Part shown: positions 10,497 to 19,772 of the stretch, in pieces | How positions within the stretch are numbered: position 1 is the stretch's first letter | How the letters are laid out: every line of letters starts with the position of its first letter | Source: Smithella sp. | GTDB taxonomy: Bacteria; Desulfobacterota; Syntrophia; Syntrophales; Smithellaceae | Assembly: GCA_030018675.1 (NCBI GenBank) | Contig: JASEHT010000003.1 | Span: 1-39,219 of the forward strand | DNA: 39,219 nucleotides | Reading direction: 5' to 3' | Translations under genes and position numbers: made by a program | Notes under the pieces: model-generated | The model's input: the letters and a program-made list of their open reading frames with translations, nothing else | What the model was told of the DNA's origin: nothing | The model's database searches: none

Positions 10497-11855
10497 TCAA
10501 TCTCTTTGAGCAGCTGTTTTTAATTCTTTTTTAATGCCTTCGTACACGGAAAAACTGAACTCGTTGCTCTGGCAAGGCAGCAATGAATTGTTATGATATA
10601 ACGGTTCACCGTGAATGTCAAAGCATGAGCATTTTACCGCATTATCCCACATTTGGGTTCCGGGAATAGGGGAGTATTCGGCCAGCATCGGCCGTGCTCC
10701 GCAGCTTTTCACGAAGTCGATGCTGTCTTGCACCTGCTTTGCGCTTTGAAAGGGCATGCCGCAAAGCAGATAAATACCTACATCCCTGGTTTTATAACCG
10801 GCGTTTTTCAAATGCCGGACAGCCAGGCGCAGTTCTTCATTTTTCACTTTGCCGCCGGTGTTGACCTGCGTGCTGAAATCGGATGTTTCAAAACCGAAGC
10901 GAATCGTCTTAAAGCCGGAAAAGTACAGCATTTCACTCAGTTCTTTGGTGATTGCTCTTAAATGCAGGCCGTTGGGACAATGAAACTGGCAGGATAAATT
11001 CCTTTCTTTGACTTCTCTCAGCAAAGGTTCAATCATTTCCTCAGGATTGACAAGCAGGGCGTCGTCGTAGAAGCAGAAATTTATGACACCGAACTTTTTT
11101 TGCCAGTATTCGATTTCGTCAGCCACTTGCATCGGATCGCGTCGCCGAAATTCAGGGTTGAGAATGTGGGATGCGCAATAACTGCAGCGGTAAGGGCATC
11201 CCCGCGATGTGATGAGAGGCACGTGATCTATTTTACGGATTAAATCGAAAGCAGGATAGGGATAGGAATCCAGATCGTTGACATCAGGAGAAAAAACCGG
11301 CTCTTCGTTGAAAATATTTTGAATTAATTGAAGAATTTGATTTTCTCCAGGTCCCGCAATGACATAATCAGCTCCTGAAAATTTTACGGCATGGTCATGG
11401 CAAAGCGTGGCGTATTTGCCCCCGAGCACAACCGGAATCATCGGCAACGCCTTTTTTATAAGACGGATGGCTTCAAAGACGCCAGGGTACCAGTAAGTCA
11501 TCATCGATGTTATCAGCACCATATCAGCGTCTGAATGATTCTTCACCTCTTCGGCAAACACCTCCGGCGAAATACCATAGCGGCAATAACTTCTTGATTG
11601 CGTTTTTAAGGCGTCCGGTTTGGGGACGACCTGCCGGAAGAATTTTCCGTCACCGAAGGAACGCCGTCGTGGTGCTTTGTCCTTATCTTTCGTCATGGAG
11701 GGGTGATGCGGATCGAGACAATCCAGAAAAGAAACCAGATGTTTGTTTCTACGCAGCAGAGCGCCCAAATATAACAAGCCAAGGGGTTTTATCCAGAAGT
11801 CATAAGCGGCGAAATCATATATCCACGGATTGACCAAAAGAATCTTCTTACTCAT
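10497..11855 (-). CDS. B12-binding domain radical SAM protein
   Basis: MSKKILLVNPW N-terminus, GGKYATLCHDHAVKFSGADYVIAGPGE, TSRGCPYRCSYCASH (CxxxCxxC). Confidence 0.9.
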   Translation of the reverse strand: MSKKILLVNPWIYDFAAYDFWIKPLGLLYLGALLRRNKHLVSFLDCLDPHHPSMTKDKDKAPRRRSFGDGKFFRQVVPKPDALKTQSRSYCRYGISPEVFAEEVKNHSDADMVLITSMMTYWYPGVFEAIRLIKKALPMIPVVLGGKYATLCHDHAVKFSGADYVIAGPGENQILQLIQNIFNEEPVFSPDVNDLDSYPYPAFDLIRKIDHVPLITSRGCPYRCSYCASHILNPEFRRRDPMQVADEIEYWQKKFGVINFCFYDDALLVNPEEMIEPLLREVKERNLSCQFHCPNGLHLRAITKELSEMLYFSGFKTIRFGFETSDFSTQVNTGGKVKNEELRLAVRHLKNAGYKTRDVGIYLLCGMPFQSAKQVQDSIDFVKSCGARPMLAEYSPIPGTQMWDNAVKCSCFDIHGEPLYHNNSLLPCQSNEFSFSVYEGIKKELKTAAQRD

Positions 11856-12053
11856 CGCCTCTTGCTTATCACAATGTACGGATTTACAAAAGCACAACCG
11901 GGGTCTCAAATTTTTAAGGAATATTTACGCATAACAACCTGAAATACAAGAGGTTGTGATTAATTGACTTCACCGGCCTTTTATGTTAATCAGTCACGCC
12001 GTGCGTGTAAGTTATTAAAAATAGTAATTATTAATTTACGGGGCCTGACAAGC

Positions 12054-12809
12054 GTGAAGAAGACAACTTTGATCAATATATTTTTAAGGTCTCTTTTTAT
12101 ACATACGACGCTCAACTTCCGGAGGATGCAGAATATCGGATTTGGAGCGGCGTTAATTCCCCTGATCCGGTCTTTGCGCCTTCCAAGGGAGGAGTCGGAA
12201 AGAATTTTGACAACACATTTGCAGATATTCAATACCCATCCTTATCTTTCCGCGCCGATCTTAGGTTCAGTTGCCCGTTTGGAAGAAGATCAGGTTGCCC
12301 GGGGGGAAAACTTTGACGCTGCATCAATAAAGCAGAGCTTTATGGCTTCTTACGCGGCCATCGGCGACATTTTTTTTTGGGGCGCCTTGAGGCCTTTTGC
12401 CTCGATTGTTTCGGTTGTTCTGATATATATGGGCGCGATCATAGCGCCCCTGGCGTTTTTGCTGGTTTACACCCCGGCTCATTTATGGGTAAGATTGAAG
12501 GGGTTTGTCGAAGGTTACCGCAAAGGGAAGCGGGGATTTGAATTTATCCGCTCGCTGAATTTACCTGGTATCGCGATAAAGATACGCTGGCTTTCCATGG
12601 TTGTTTTAATCGGTTTGCTTGTCTGGCTGACACGCGAAGGGGGATACTGGCCTTTCATACAAACGGTCGGGATTGTCGTCAAATTCACCGCACTGGCGGC
12701 GGTGGTGTTTTGCCTCGCATTGATAAGAAAAGGAGTTTCTCAGGTTTATATTATTTACGGTGCGCTTGCTGTATTTATCATCGCTTCATGGGGGGGATTC
12801 TTGAATTGA
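12054..12809 (+). CDS. PTS mannose/fructose/sorbose family IID component
   Basis: FLRSLFIHTTLNFRRMQNIGFGAALIPL resembles the ManZ/IID N-terminus; C-terminal TM segments; GTG start at 12054 proposed (ORF open from 11964); followed by HPr and EI. Confidence 0.82.
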   Translation: MKKTTLINIFLRSLFIHTTLNFRRMQNIGFGAALIPLIRSLRLPREESERILTTHLQIFNTHPYLSAPILGSVARLEEDQVARGENFDAASIKQSFMASYAAIGDIFFWGALRPFASIVSVVLIYMGAIIAPLAFLLVYTPAHLWVRLKGFVEGYRKGKRGFEFIRSLNLPGIAIKIRWLSMVVLIGLLVWLTREGGYWPFIQTVGIVVKFTALAAVVFCLALIRKGVSQVYIIYGALAVFIIASWGGFLN

Positions 12810-13078
12810 CGGAGGCGTCGCGAACTTTAAAACTGAAAAACAAACTGGGTCTTCACGCACGGGCGGCGGCGGCTTTTGTAAAAGTTGCGCAGCAATTTAA
12901 ATCGAAGATTTATCTGGAGCACAAGGGGCAGAAAGTGAACGGCGACAGCATTCTGGACATTTTGACGCTGGCTTGTCCCAAGGGCGGAAGTCTGACCATC
13001 AAAACCGAAGGGGTTGATGCAACATCCGCGCTGGAAGCATTGGAAAAACTCGTGAAGAATAAATTCGGAGAAGATTAA
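12788..13078 (+). CDS. HPr family phosphocarrier protein
   Basis: KLGLHARAAAAFVKVAQQF (His15 region), VNGDSILDILTLACPKGG (Ser46-like region); overlaps the IID stop. Confidence 0.88.
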   Translation: MGGILELTEASRTLKLKNKLGLHARAAAAFVKVAQQFKSKIYLEHKGQKVNGDSILDILTLACPKGGSLTIKTEGVDATSALEALEKLVKNKFGED

Positions 13079-13086
13079 AAAAATAT

Positions 13087-14868
13087 ATGAGTTCTGACCA
13101 GATAAAAAAGACATTAATTCTCAAGGGCGTGGGTGTTTCTCCGGGAATCGCCATCGGCAGATGCTATCGCTTCAATCCTTTGGACAGTCAAATATCCTTT
13201 TACAAACTCAAGGATGAATCTCTGATCCCCAAGGAAGTATCGCGCTTCAGGAAAGCGCTGAAAGAATCGGAACATCAGTTGCTGGAAATTCAAAAAAATC
13301 TGAAAAAAGCAAAAATTGCCGAACCGATTTATGTCATCGATGTTCATATTCTTATTTTAAAAGATAGAATATTTACCAATCGGACCATCCGGTACATACG
13401 AAAATTAGGCGTCAATGCCGAATGGGCGCTGAGGATGACGCTGGATCACTACAAGAAAATTTTTGCAGGCGTTGAGGACGACTATATCAGCAGCCGGATC
13501 AGTGACGTTCAGTATGTCGTGCAGAGAATCCTGCGTAATTTGTCCGGCGAAAAGCGTGAAATCGTCTGGGAAACAGGTAGTAACGGCGTGATCATTGTTG
13601 CCCATGATATTTCTCCCGCGGATACCGCCCAGATGAAGCTGGATAAAATCATGGGTTTCGCCACGGATAGCGGAGGTCGTACCTCCCATACAGCTATTGT
13701 GGCCCGGTCGCTCGAATTGCCCGCTGTCGTGGGTTTGGATAATATTACCGGTTTTGTCGCGGATGGGGACGAATTGATCGTGGACGGAACGGCCGGAATG
13801 GTCGTTGTCAATCCTTACACGGACATGCTCAAGAGGTATGAAGAAAAGAAACGTCATCATGATGCCGCCCAGGATCATTATTTGCAATACGGGGTGTTGC
13901 CCGCGACGACCCTTGATAAATTTCGGGTGAACATCGGATGCAATATAGAATTTGTGGAGGAAATTCCATCGGCGATTACTCACGGCGCGGAAAATATCGG
14001 CCTGTACCGGACCGAATTTTTGTACATTTACAGAGATACTCTGCCCACGGAAGATGATCATCTCAATAATTACCGTCAGGTTGTCGAAGATAAAAATTTA
14101 TCGTGGGCAACCATCAGGACTTTTGATCTGGGCGGCGACAAGTTTCCCAACTACCAGAAGCAGGCCAAAGAAGCCAATCCGCAGATGGGTTTGAGGGCCA
14201 TCCGTTTTTGTCTCAAGGAAGTCGATATCTTTAAGACGCAGTTAAGAGCTATCTGGCGAGCCAGCGCCTACGGGAAAATAAAAATTCTTTTCCCCATGAT
14301 ATCCAGCGTGGATGAAATCAGAGAGGCGAAAGCATTGCTGCAAGAGACGCGTCAGGAGCTTGAAGACGAAGGGGTGGATATCGCCGCCACAATTGAAACA
14401 GGGGTTATGATTGAAGTGCCTGCCGCGGTTATCATTGCGGACAAGCTGGCTCGGGAAGTCGATTTTTTCAGTATCGGCACCAATGATTTGATTCAGTATT
14501 CCCTGGCGATTGACCGCGCGAACGAACGTCTTTCCTACATGTATGAACCCCTGCATCCGGCCGTACTCAGGCTGATTAAACAGGTCGTGGAAGCGGCGCA
14601 AAAGGCTAAAATTCATACGTCCATGTGCGGAGAGATGGCCGGCGATCCTCTTTGCACCTTGATTCTTCTGGGAATGGAACTTGATGAATTGAGCATGAAT
14701 CATCTCGCCATTCCGCGGATAAAAAAAATTATCAGGGAATCAACATTAAAAGAGGCCAAGGTAATGTTGAAGAAGGCGCTATCTTTCAATACAGCAAAGG
14801 AAGTGCGGTCTTACGTTCAGGATTATATGATCAAGCGATTCCCGGATGAATTTGCCGAGGAAGATTAA
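13087..14868 (+). CDS. ptsI: PTS enzyme I, phosphoenolpyruvate-protein phosphotransferase
   Basis: GGRTSHTAIVARSLELPAVVGL phosphohistidine domain, IGLYRTEFLY, FSIGTNDLIQYSLAIDR, SMCGEMAGDP. Confidence 0.96.
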   Translation: MSSDQIKKTLILKGVGVSPGIAIGRCYRFNPLDSQISFYKLKDESLIPKEVSRFRKALKESEHQLLEIQKNLKKAKIAEPIYVIDVHILILKDRIFTNRTIRYIRKLGVNAEWALRMTLDHYKKIFAGVEDDYISSRISDVQYVVQRILRNLSGEKREIVWETGSNGVIIVAHDISPADTAQMKLDKIMGFATDSGGRTSHTAIVARSLELPAVVGLDNITGFVADGDELIVDGTAGMVVVNPYTDMLKRYEEKKRHHDAAQDHYLQYGVLPATTLDKFRVNIGCNIEFVEEIPSAITHGAENIGLYRTEFLYIYRDTLPTEDDHLNNYRQVVEDKNLSWATIRTFDLGGDKFPNYQKQAKEANPQMGLRAIRFCLKEVDIFKTQLRAIWRASAYGKIKILFPMISSVDEIREAKALLQETRQELEDEGVDIAATIETGVMIEVPAAVIIADKLAREVDFFSIGTNDLIQYSLAIDRANERLSYMYEPLHPAVLRLIKQVVEAAQKAKIHTSMCGEMAGDPLCTLILLGMELDELSMNHLAIPRIKKIIRESTLKEAKVMLKKALSFNTAKEVRSYVQDYMIKRFPDEFAEED

Positions 14869-14885
14869 TGATAATCTATCGTATC

Positions 14886-14924
14886 AAGCGGGGGCGATGA
14901 CTGAACAGAATCGCCGCTTTTTTT
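14886..14924 (+). terminator. Putative Rho-independent terminator after ptsI
   Basis: aagcgggggcgat ... atcgccgctt stem (2-nt bulge) followed by a T run. Confidence 0.6.
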
Positions 14925-14992
14925 CATCGAATCAATACATAAACATTCAAATGAGATTGATTTTTTTTGTTATTTAGACGGAGCCTTGAAAA

Positions 14993-17614
14993 ATGAAAAG
15001 TAATGATCATTCAGATAACCCGAATCAGGAGCAGCAATACTATTCGGGACACCTCTATGATGAGCAGAATTTCCTGCAATTTCGTCTGGCCAAGACCTTT
15101 CTTTCACGTGTTTCCCTGGCTGACGAATACGTTGAAAATATCAGAAAGCTGTCGACGGAAGGCGTGGTCGTTTACGCTCTGAACCAGAGAAGTGAACTCA
15201 ACAGCCTCATTCTTTACGAACTTTTTAAACGCAAGGATATGCCTATCCCCGTTTACTGCCATGGCATGAGTATGTCCTTCTGGCACCCGTTGCCTCAGAT
15301 GTTGAAATTCTTCTGGTCTTCATTTCGTCGTCGCTTGGGACAGGAACAGGCGGCCTGGCAGGGGAAACTGGAATACGTAAAAAAAACCATTCAAGAAAGA
15401 AAGAGTATCGTCATCCATCTGGGGGAATCGGAATTCATCGAAAACCGCTCGGCGGAAAGTGCCATATCAACGTTGATTGATCTTCAGCAGTCAATCGACT
15501 TTCCGATTTTTATCGTTCCGGTGCTTGTTTCGTACGGTCGCCGCCGGGAGAAAGAGGACGAGGGATTGATTAATATCCTTTTCGGCCAGACCGAACATAC
15601 CGGCGCCATTCGCAGATTAATCACTTTTGCCCGTTATTCGAGCAACGCTTTTGTCATTCCTGCGGAATCCTTGAATTTATCGGAATACAGGAACGCGACG
15701 AAAAGTGGTTCACGGGACGCCATGGTTCATGAATTGCGCGGAGAATTGATCGACCGTATCGATAAGGAAAAAACGGCCATCGTCGGGCCGGCTTTGAAAT
15801 CACGGGAAGAACTTATCGGCATGGTCTTGAGTGACCCCTCAACCAAAAAATTCATTACCGACTACTCCGAAAAAGAAAAAAAGGACAGCATCGCGGTCAA
15901 AAAAGATGCCCGTCGTTATCTTTACGAAATTGCCGCGGATTACAGCGAAACGTTCATTGCCATGTGGAGAAAAGTCCTGACGTGGCTGTGGAACGATATT
16001 TACGACGGTCTGTCGGTGGATGTGGAGGGCATGGCCAGAATCAGAAACATTTCCAAAAAAATGCCTTTTATTATTGTACCCTGCCATCGGAGCCACATCG
16101 ATTATCTTCTGATCCATTACGTTTTTTACTTCAACAATATTCAGCTTCCCTTTATCGCGGCCGGCAGCAATTTGTCTTTTTTCCCGATGGGCTACATCTT
16201 CCGTAAGTCCGGAGCTTTCTTTCTTCGTAGAAGTTTCCGGGGCAATAAAGTCTATTCCGAAGTCTTTTCCAAATATCTGGCCATTCTTCTCAAAGAAGGC
16301 TTGCCTCTGGAATTTTTTATTGAAGGCGGCCGGAGCAGGACGGGAAAGATGGTGATGCCAAAATACGGGCTTCTTTCCATGGTTCTTCAGGCCTATCAGG
16401 ACAAGTATTGTGAGGACTTTGCCGTGATTCCGGTTTACATCGGCTATGATCGCGTGATCGAAGAAAAATCATATCTTAAGGAGCTGTCGGGCGAATCCAA
16501 AACTCCGGAAAATACCAAGGAAATTATCAAAACCGGTAAAATCTTAACCAAACGGTTTGGCCGCGTTTACGTCAACATTGGCGAGCCGATGATTATGAAG
16601 GACTATCTGGAAGCGCAGGAAAAGCCGATGGAGGAAATGTCGCTCGAAGAAAGGCAGAGCCTTTACCGGAAAATCGGGTATGAAATCGTTCTGGAAATCA
16701 ACAAGGTTTCGGTGGTGACGCCGTTTTCTCTGGTCGCCTGTGTTATTCTGAGCCATGATCGTCGGGGGATATCTTACAATGATTTGTTGTATGTTCTCAA
16801 TGAATTTTACGAGTATTTGACCGTGAAGAAAGTTAAATTCGCGGAAACCTTTGTCCACCGCGACAAGGCGATCATTGATGCTCTCAACAAGTTCGTGCAG
16901 GCGGGATATATCGAGAAAATCGAAGCAGAGGAAGACGAAGAAGAAGAGATGCAGGAAGTCGTCTATTCCCTAAAAGAAGAACGAAGACTTAATCTGGAAT
17001 ATTATAAAAATAATATCCTACATTTTTTTGTTCCTTTGTGCTTTGTCGCCACGTCCATCGTCAAAAACAACGAAGACTTCATTTCCCTTAATCGAATCAT
17101 GGGCGATTATACTTTCCTCAAAAATCTCTTGTGGAATGAATTTATTTTCGATGTGAACAAAGATGACGCTGAGGAAGTCAATGAAATTCTGGCTTACTTA
17201 TACGAAAGAAAGATTCTCGAATCGGTCGAACAGGATGGTCAGACACTCATTGAAATAAAAGGCCGGGGCAATAAGAGGCTTAAGCCCCTTGCCGATTTGA
17301 TTCATAATTATCTGGAATCTTTCTGGATCGTGATTAGAAGCAGTTTGTACCTTAAGAAAAATCCATTGACGAAAAAGGAATGGCTGAAAAAAATCATGGC
17401 GCTGGGCGACAGAATGTACCGCAAAGGTGAAATATTAAGAAAAGAAGCCCTTTCGCAGGCCAACTATCAAAATGTCATCATTTATCTTGAAGACGCGAAT
17501 CTCATCAAATCATTTAAGGATGAAAAGATAGACAAGAAGGATGTCGCGTACACGCTTAACGAAAACAGGGCGGAAATGGAAGTGCTGCGCAGGAGACTTT
17601 TCCGGTTCTTGTAA
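14993..17614 (+). CDS. plsB: Glycerol-3-phosphate 1-O-acyltransferase, PlsB type
   Basis: VPCHRSHIDYLLIHY (HxxxxD), FLRRSFRGNKVYSEVF, EFFIEGGRSRTGK, VIPVYIGYDRVIEEKSYLKEL acyltransferase motifs; 873 aa. Confidence 0.93.
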   Translation: MKSNDHSDNPNQEQQYYSGHLYDEQNFLQFRLAKTFLSRVSLADEYVENIRKLSTEGVVVYALNQRSELNSLILYELFKRKDMPIPVYCHGMSMSFWHPLPQMLKFFWSSFRRRLGQEQAAWQGKLEYVKKTIQERKSIVIHLGESEFIENRSAESAISTLIDLQQSIDFPIFIVPVLVSYGRRREKEDEGLINILFGQTEHTGAIRRLITFARYSSNAFVIPAESLNLSEYRNATKSGSRDAMVHELRGELIDRIDKEKTAIVGPALKSREELIGMVLSDPSTKKFITDYSEKEKKDSIAVKKDARRYLYEIAADYSETFIAMWRKVLTWLWNDIYDGLSVDVEGMARIRNISKKMPFIIVPCHRSHIDYLLIHYVFYFNNIQLPFIAAGSNLSFFPMGYIFRKSGAFFLRRSFRGNKVYSEVFSKYLAILLKEGLPLEFFIEGGRSRTGKMVMPKYGLLSMVLQAYQDKYCEDFAVIPVYIGYDRVIEEKSYLKELSGESKTPENTKEIIKTGKILTKRFGRVYVNIGEPMIMKDYLEAQEKPMEEMSLEERQSLYRKIGYEIVLEINKVSVVTPFSLVACVILSHDRRGISYNDLLYVLNEFYEYLTVKKVKFAETFVHRDKAIIDALNKFVQAGYIEKIEAEEDEEEEMQEVVYSLKEERRLNLEYYKNNILHFFVPLCFVATSIVKNNEDFISLNRIMGDYTFLKNLLWNEFIFDVNKDDAEEVNEILAYLYERKILESVEQDGQTLIEIKGRGNKRLKPLADLIHNYLESFWIVIRSSLYLKKNPLTKKEWLKKIMALGDRMYRKGEILRKEALSQANYQNVIIYLEDANLIKSFKDEKIDKKDVAYTLNENRAEMEVLRRRLFRFL

Positions 17615-17618
17615 ATTT

Positions 17619-18401
17619 ATGAGCCGTCTCTTATATAAAATGAATTCAACAAAAACAGGCAAAGACACGAAACTTTTCCTTCATTTAAAAAAATGGCTGG
17701 AAAAAGCGGTTCTGGATTACGACATGATCCAGGAAGGAGACCGCCTCCTGATTGGCGTTTCGGGAGGAGCGGATAGTATGGTTCTGCTCGACCTGCTCGA
17801 TTCCCCGATGCTTTTCATTCCCCGATTTTCTTTTGTTGCCGTTAACATTGACATGGGCTTCGAGCCTACGTATAGGAAATACGAAAAACTGGAGAAGTAT
17901 TTTCAGAAGAACCATTACCATTATGTAATGGAAAAAACGGACATCGGTGTTTTATCCCATTCCGATTTTAATAGAAAAAATCCCTGTTTTTTGTGTTCCC
18001 GGCTGAGAAGAAAAAGAATATTCGAGATAGCCGACGCCGAAGGCTGCAACAAAATCGCTTTCGCGCATCACAGGGACGATATTATTGAAACCCTTCTAAT
18101 CAATATGTTTTACGGGCGGGAAATCAGCACCATGGTGCCGAATCAGAGTATATTCGGCGGCAAGCTGCACATTATCCGTCCGCTTGCCTATCTGAAGCAA
18201 GAAGTAATAAAAAAATACAGCAAGGAACGCCGGCTTCCGATTCTGAAAAACGATTGTCCGACCAGCAAAACATCGAAGAGGATTTACATCAAAAACCTCC
18301 TCAAGAAACTAGAGCGTGATAACAAAGAAATACGTGACAATATTTACAAAGCCATGAGCCATGTCAAACCGGACTACCTTCTTCCAAATAAAGAAAAATA
18401 A
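17619..18401 (+). CDS. TtcA-like tRNA 2-thiolation PP-loop ATPase
   Basis: IGVSGGADSMVLLDLL PP-loop; CFLCSRLRR CxxC; AFAHHRDDIIETLLINMFYGREISTMVP; third Cys in NDCPTSK. ATG at 17619 preferred. Confidence 0.85.
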   Translation: MSRLLYKMNSTKTGKDTKLFLHLKKWLEKAVLDYDMIQEGDRLLIGVSGGADSMVLLDLLDSPMLFIPRFSFVAVNIDMGFEPTYRKYEKLEKYFQKNHYHYVMEKTDIGVLSHSDFNRKNPCFLCSRLRRKRIFEIADAEGCNKIAFAHHRDDIIETLLINMFYGREISTMVPNQSIFGGKLHIIRPLAYLKQEVIKKYSKERRLPILKNDCPTSKTSKRIYIKNLLKKLERDNKEIRDNIYKAMSHVKPDYLLPNKEK

Positions 18402-18408
18402 ACTATTT

Positions 18409-18536
18409 GTCATTCCCGAGTGTTCCTGTCGGGAATCTAAAGAACGACTGTCATCTCCACGTGCGCCTGGCAGGCCATGGTGCCCCTTGGGGTAAATCTA
18501 AAAAATGGATCCCCGACAGGCCCATTCGGGGATGAC
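18409..18536. repeat. MITE-/REP-like element with ~31 bp imperfect terminal inverted repeats
   Basis: Left GTCATTCCCGAGTGTTCCTGTCGGGAATCTA vs reverse complement of right end GTCATCCCCGAATGGGCCTGTCGGGGATCCA; internal partial copy GTCATCTCCACGTGCGCCTGGCAG. Confidence 0.6.
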
Positions 18537-18635
18537 CGTTAAAGTGTGAGTATCTTCAGGTACGGATAATATTATTGGACTGTTAATATATTAAATAATT
18601 GTAGCATTCAGAAAAGTTTCATGTAAAATCAAACC

Positions 18636-19112
18636 ATGGCAAAAGAAAACACAGCACAAAAACTGATCGCGTCCAATAAAATGGCGCGGGTGAATTATGA
18701 AATCGGCGATATTTACGAAGCCGGCCTGATCTTAACCGGAACGGAAGTGAAAGCGTTGCGCGCCGGTAAGGCCAATCTCAAAGATAGTTATGCCGTTGTC
18801 AAGGATGATGAAGTTTATCTGCGGGAGATGCACATCAGCCATTACGATCACGGCAACCGCTTTAATCACGAACCGTTGCGGCCACGCAAACTGCTCTTGC
18901 ACAAACGGGAGATTCGCAAGCTCTACGGCAAATCGCGAGAAAGAGGCCTTGCTCTGGTGCCACTCAAACTCTATTTTAAAAACGGCAAGGTAAAGGTGGA
19001 AATCGGAATCGGCAAAGGCAAAAAACTTTATGACCGCCGCGATGATATCAAGCAGCGCGAAGAGCGGCGAACATTGGCCCGCGATTTCAAATCCAGGCAG
19101 ATAAAAGTCTGA
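18636..19112 (+). CDS. smpB: SsrA-binding protein SmpB
   Basis: [36 protein letters not shown]...[23 protein letters not shown]; directly upstream of ssrA. Confidence 0.97.
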   Translation: MAKENTAQKLIASNKMARVNYEIGDIYEAGLILTGTEVKALRAGKANLKDSYAVVKDDEVYLREMHISHYDHGNRFNHEPLRPRKLLLHKREIRKLYGKSRERGLALVPLKLYFKNGKVKVEIGIGKGKKLYDRRDDIKQREERRTLARDFKSRQIKV

Positions 19113-19178
19113 TAAAAAGCTCATCAATAACAGTATCTTCCTTTAAAAATCAGGTAATTATTTTCTTAAAATCTTTCT

Positions 19179-19207
19179 TTGACAAAACGAGTGTAAGTGT
19201 TTATATT
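19179..19207 (+). promoter_or_regulatory. Sigma-70-type promoter of ssrA
   Basis: TTGACA (19179-19184), 17-nt spacer, TATATT (19202-19207); 18 nt before the predicted mature tmRNA 5' end. Confidence 0.75.
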
Positions 19208-19225
19208 ATAAGCAAAACAAATAAA

Positions 19226-19578
19226 GGGGGCGTCACGGTTTCGACGGGGACATTTGAAGTTGTAGAAGCGTGCCGAGGTTCCTACAGGCCTCGTTAAACA
19301 GGTAGGAAACATATAATCGCAGAAAACTACGATTACGCTTTAGCAGCTTAGACTGCTAACGTTCCACCCGGTTCTCCTGTTGATCGGAATGGAACGTCAT
19401 TCAGACAGGATAGCCAAACTTCTTGCCTGGGGGAGGGCGGCGAATACTTACAGGATAGCGCGGGGCGATCCGGCCTTAGGGAGCAAACCAGCGTGAAGGT
19501 TATAAAACGAAGGCTACGCACGTAGAAGCTCCAGCGGAAGGTTTTCGGACGCGGGTTCGACTCCCGCCGCCTCCACCA
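19226..19578 (+). ncRNA. ssrA: Transfer-messenger RNA (tmRNA, SsrA)
   Basis: 5' GGGGGCG pairs with 3' CGCCTCC before ACCA; TTCGACGGGGACA; GGTTCGACTCCCGCC T-arm; tag ORF 19319-19351 GCA GAA AAC TAC GAT TAC GCT TTA GCA GCT TAG. Confidence 0.97.
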
Positions 19579-19608
19579 ATAAGGAATCCAACACAATCTA
19601 ATCAGTTG

Positions 19609-19637
19609 AAAAACCAGTAGAAATACTGGTTTTTTTC
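19609..19637 (+). terminator. Rho-independent terminator of ssrA
   Basis: Perfect stem AAAAACCAGTA-GAAA-TACTGGTTTTT followed by T-rich tail. Confidence 0.85.
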
Positions 19638-19772
19638 TTGCAATGTTTTCAAGAAGTTGTAAGATGCACGTCAATATAAAAAAAATAATGAACGCAAAGG
19701 AGCAACTTTTCAAGCCCCTCATGATTAGCCTAAAGAACAATATTATTTGATGCACATTTTACAAGGAATACA

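Noticed and set aside
11934-11957. 7-bp inverted repeat ACAACCT-N10-AGGTTGT between the radical SAM and IID genes
   Set aside because: Short stem with a long loop and no T run; insufficient to call a regulatory element.
13405-14061. 218-aa minus-strand ORF
   Set aside because: Fully antisense to ptsI with no recognisable domain; typical shadow ORF.
19348-19755. Minus-strand 135-aa ORF containing WWRRRESNPRPKTF
   Set aside because: It lies antisense over the tmRNA 3' half; RRRESNPRP is a familiar spurious translation antisense to tRNA-like or tmRNA ends.
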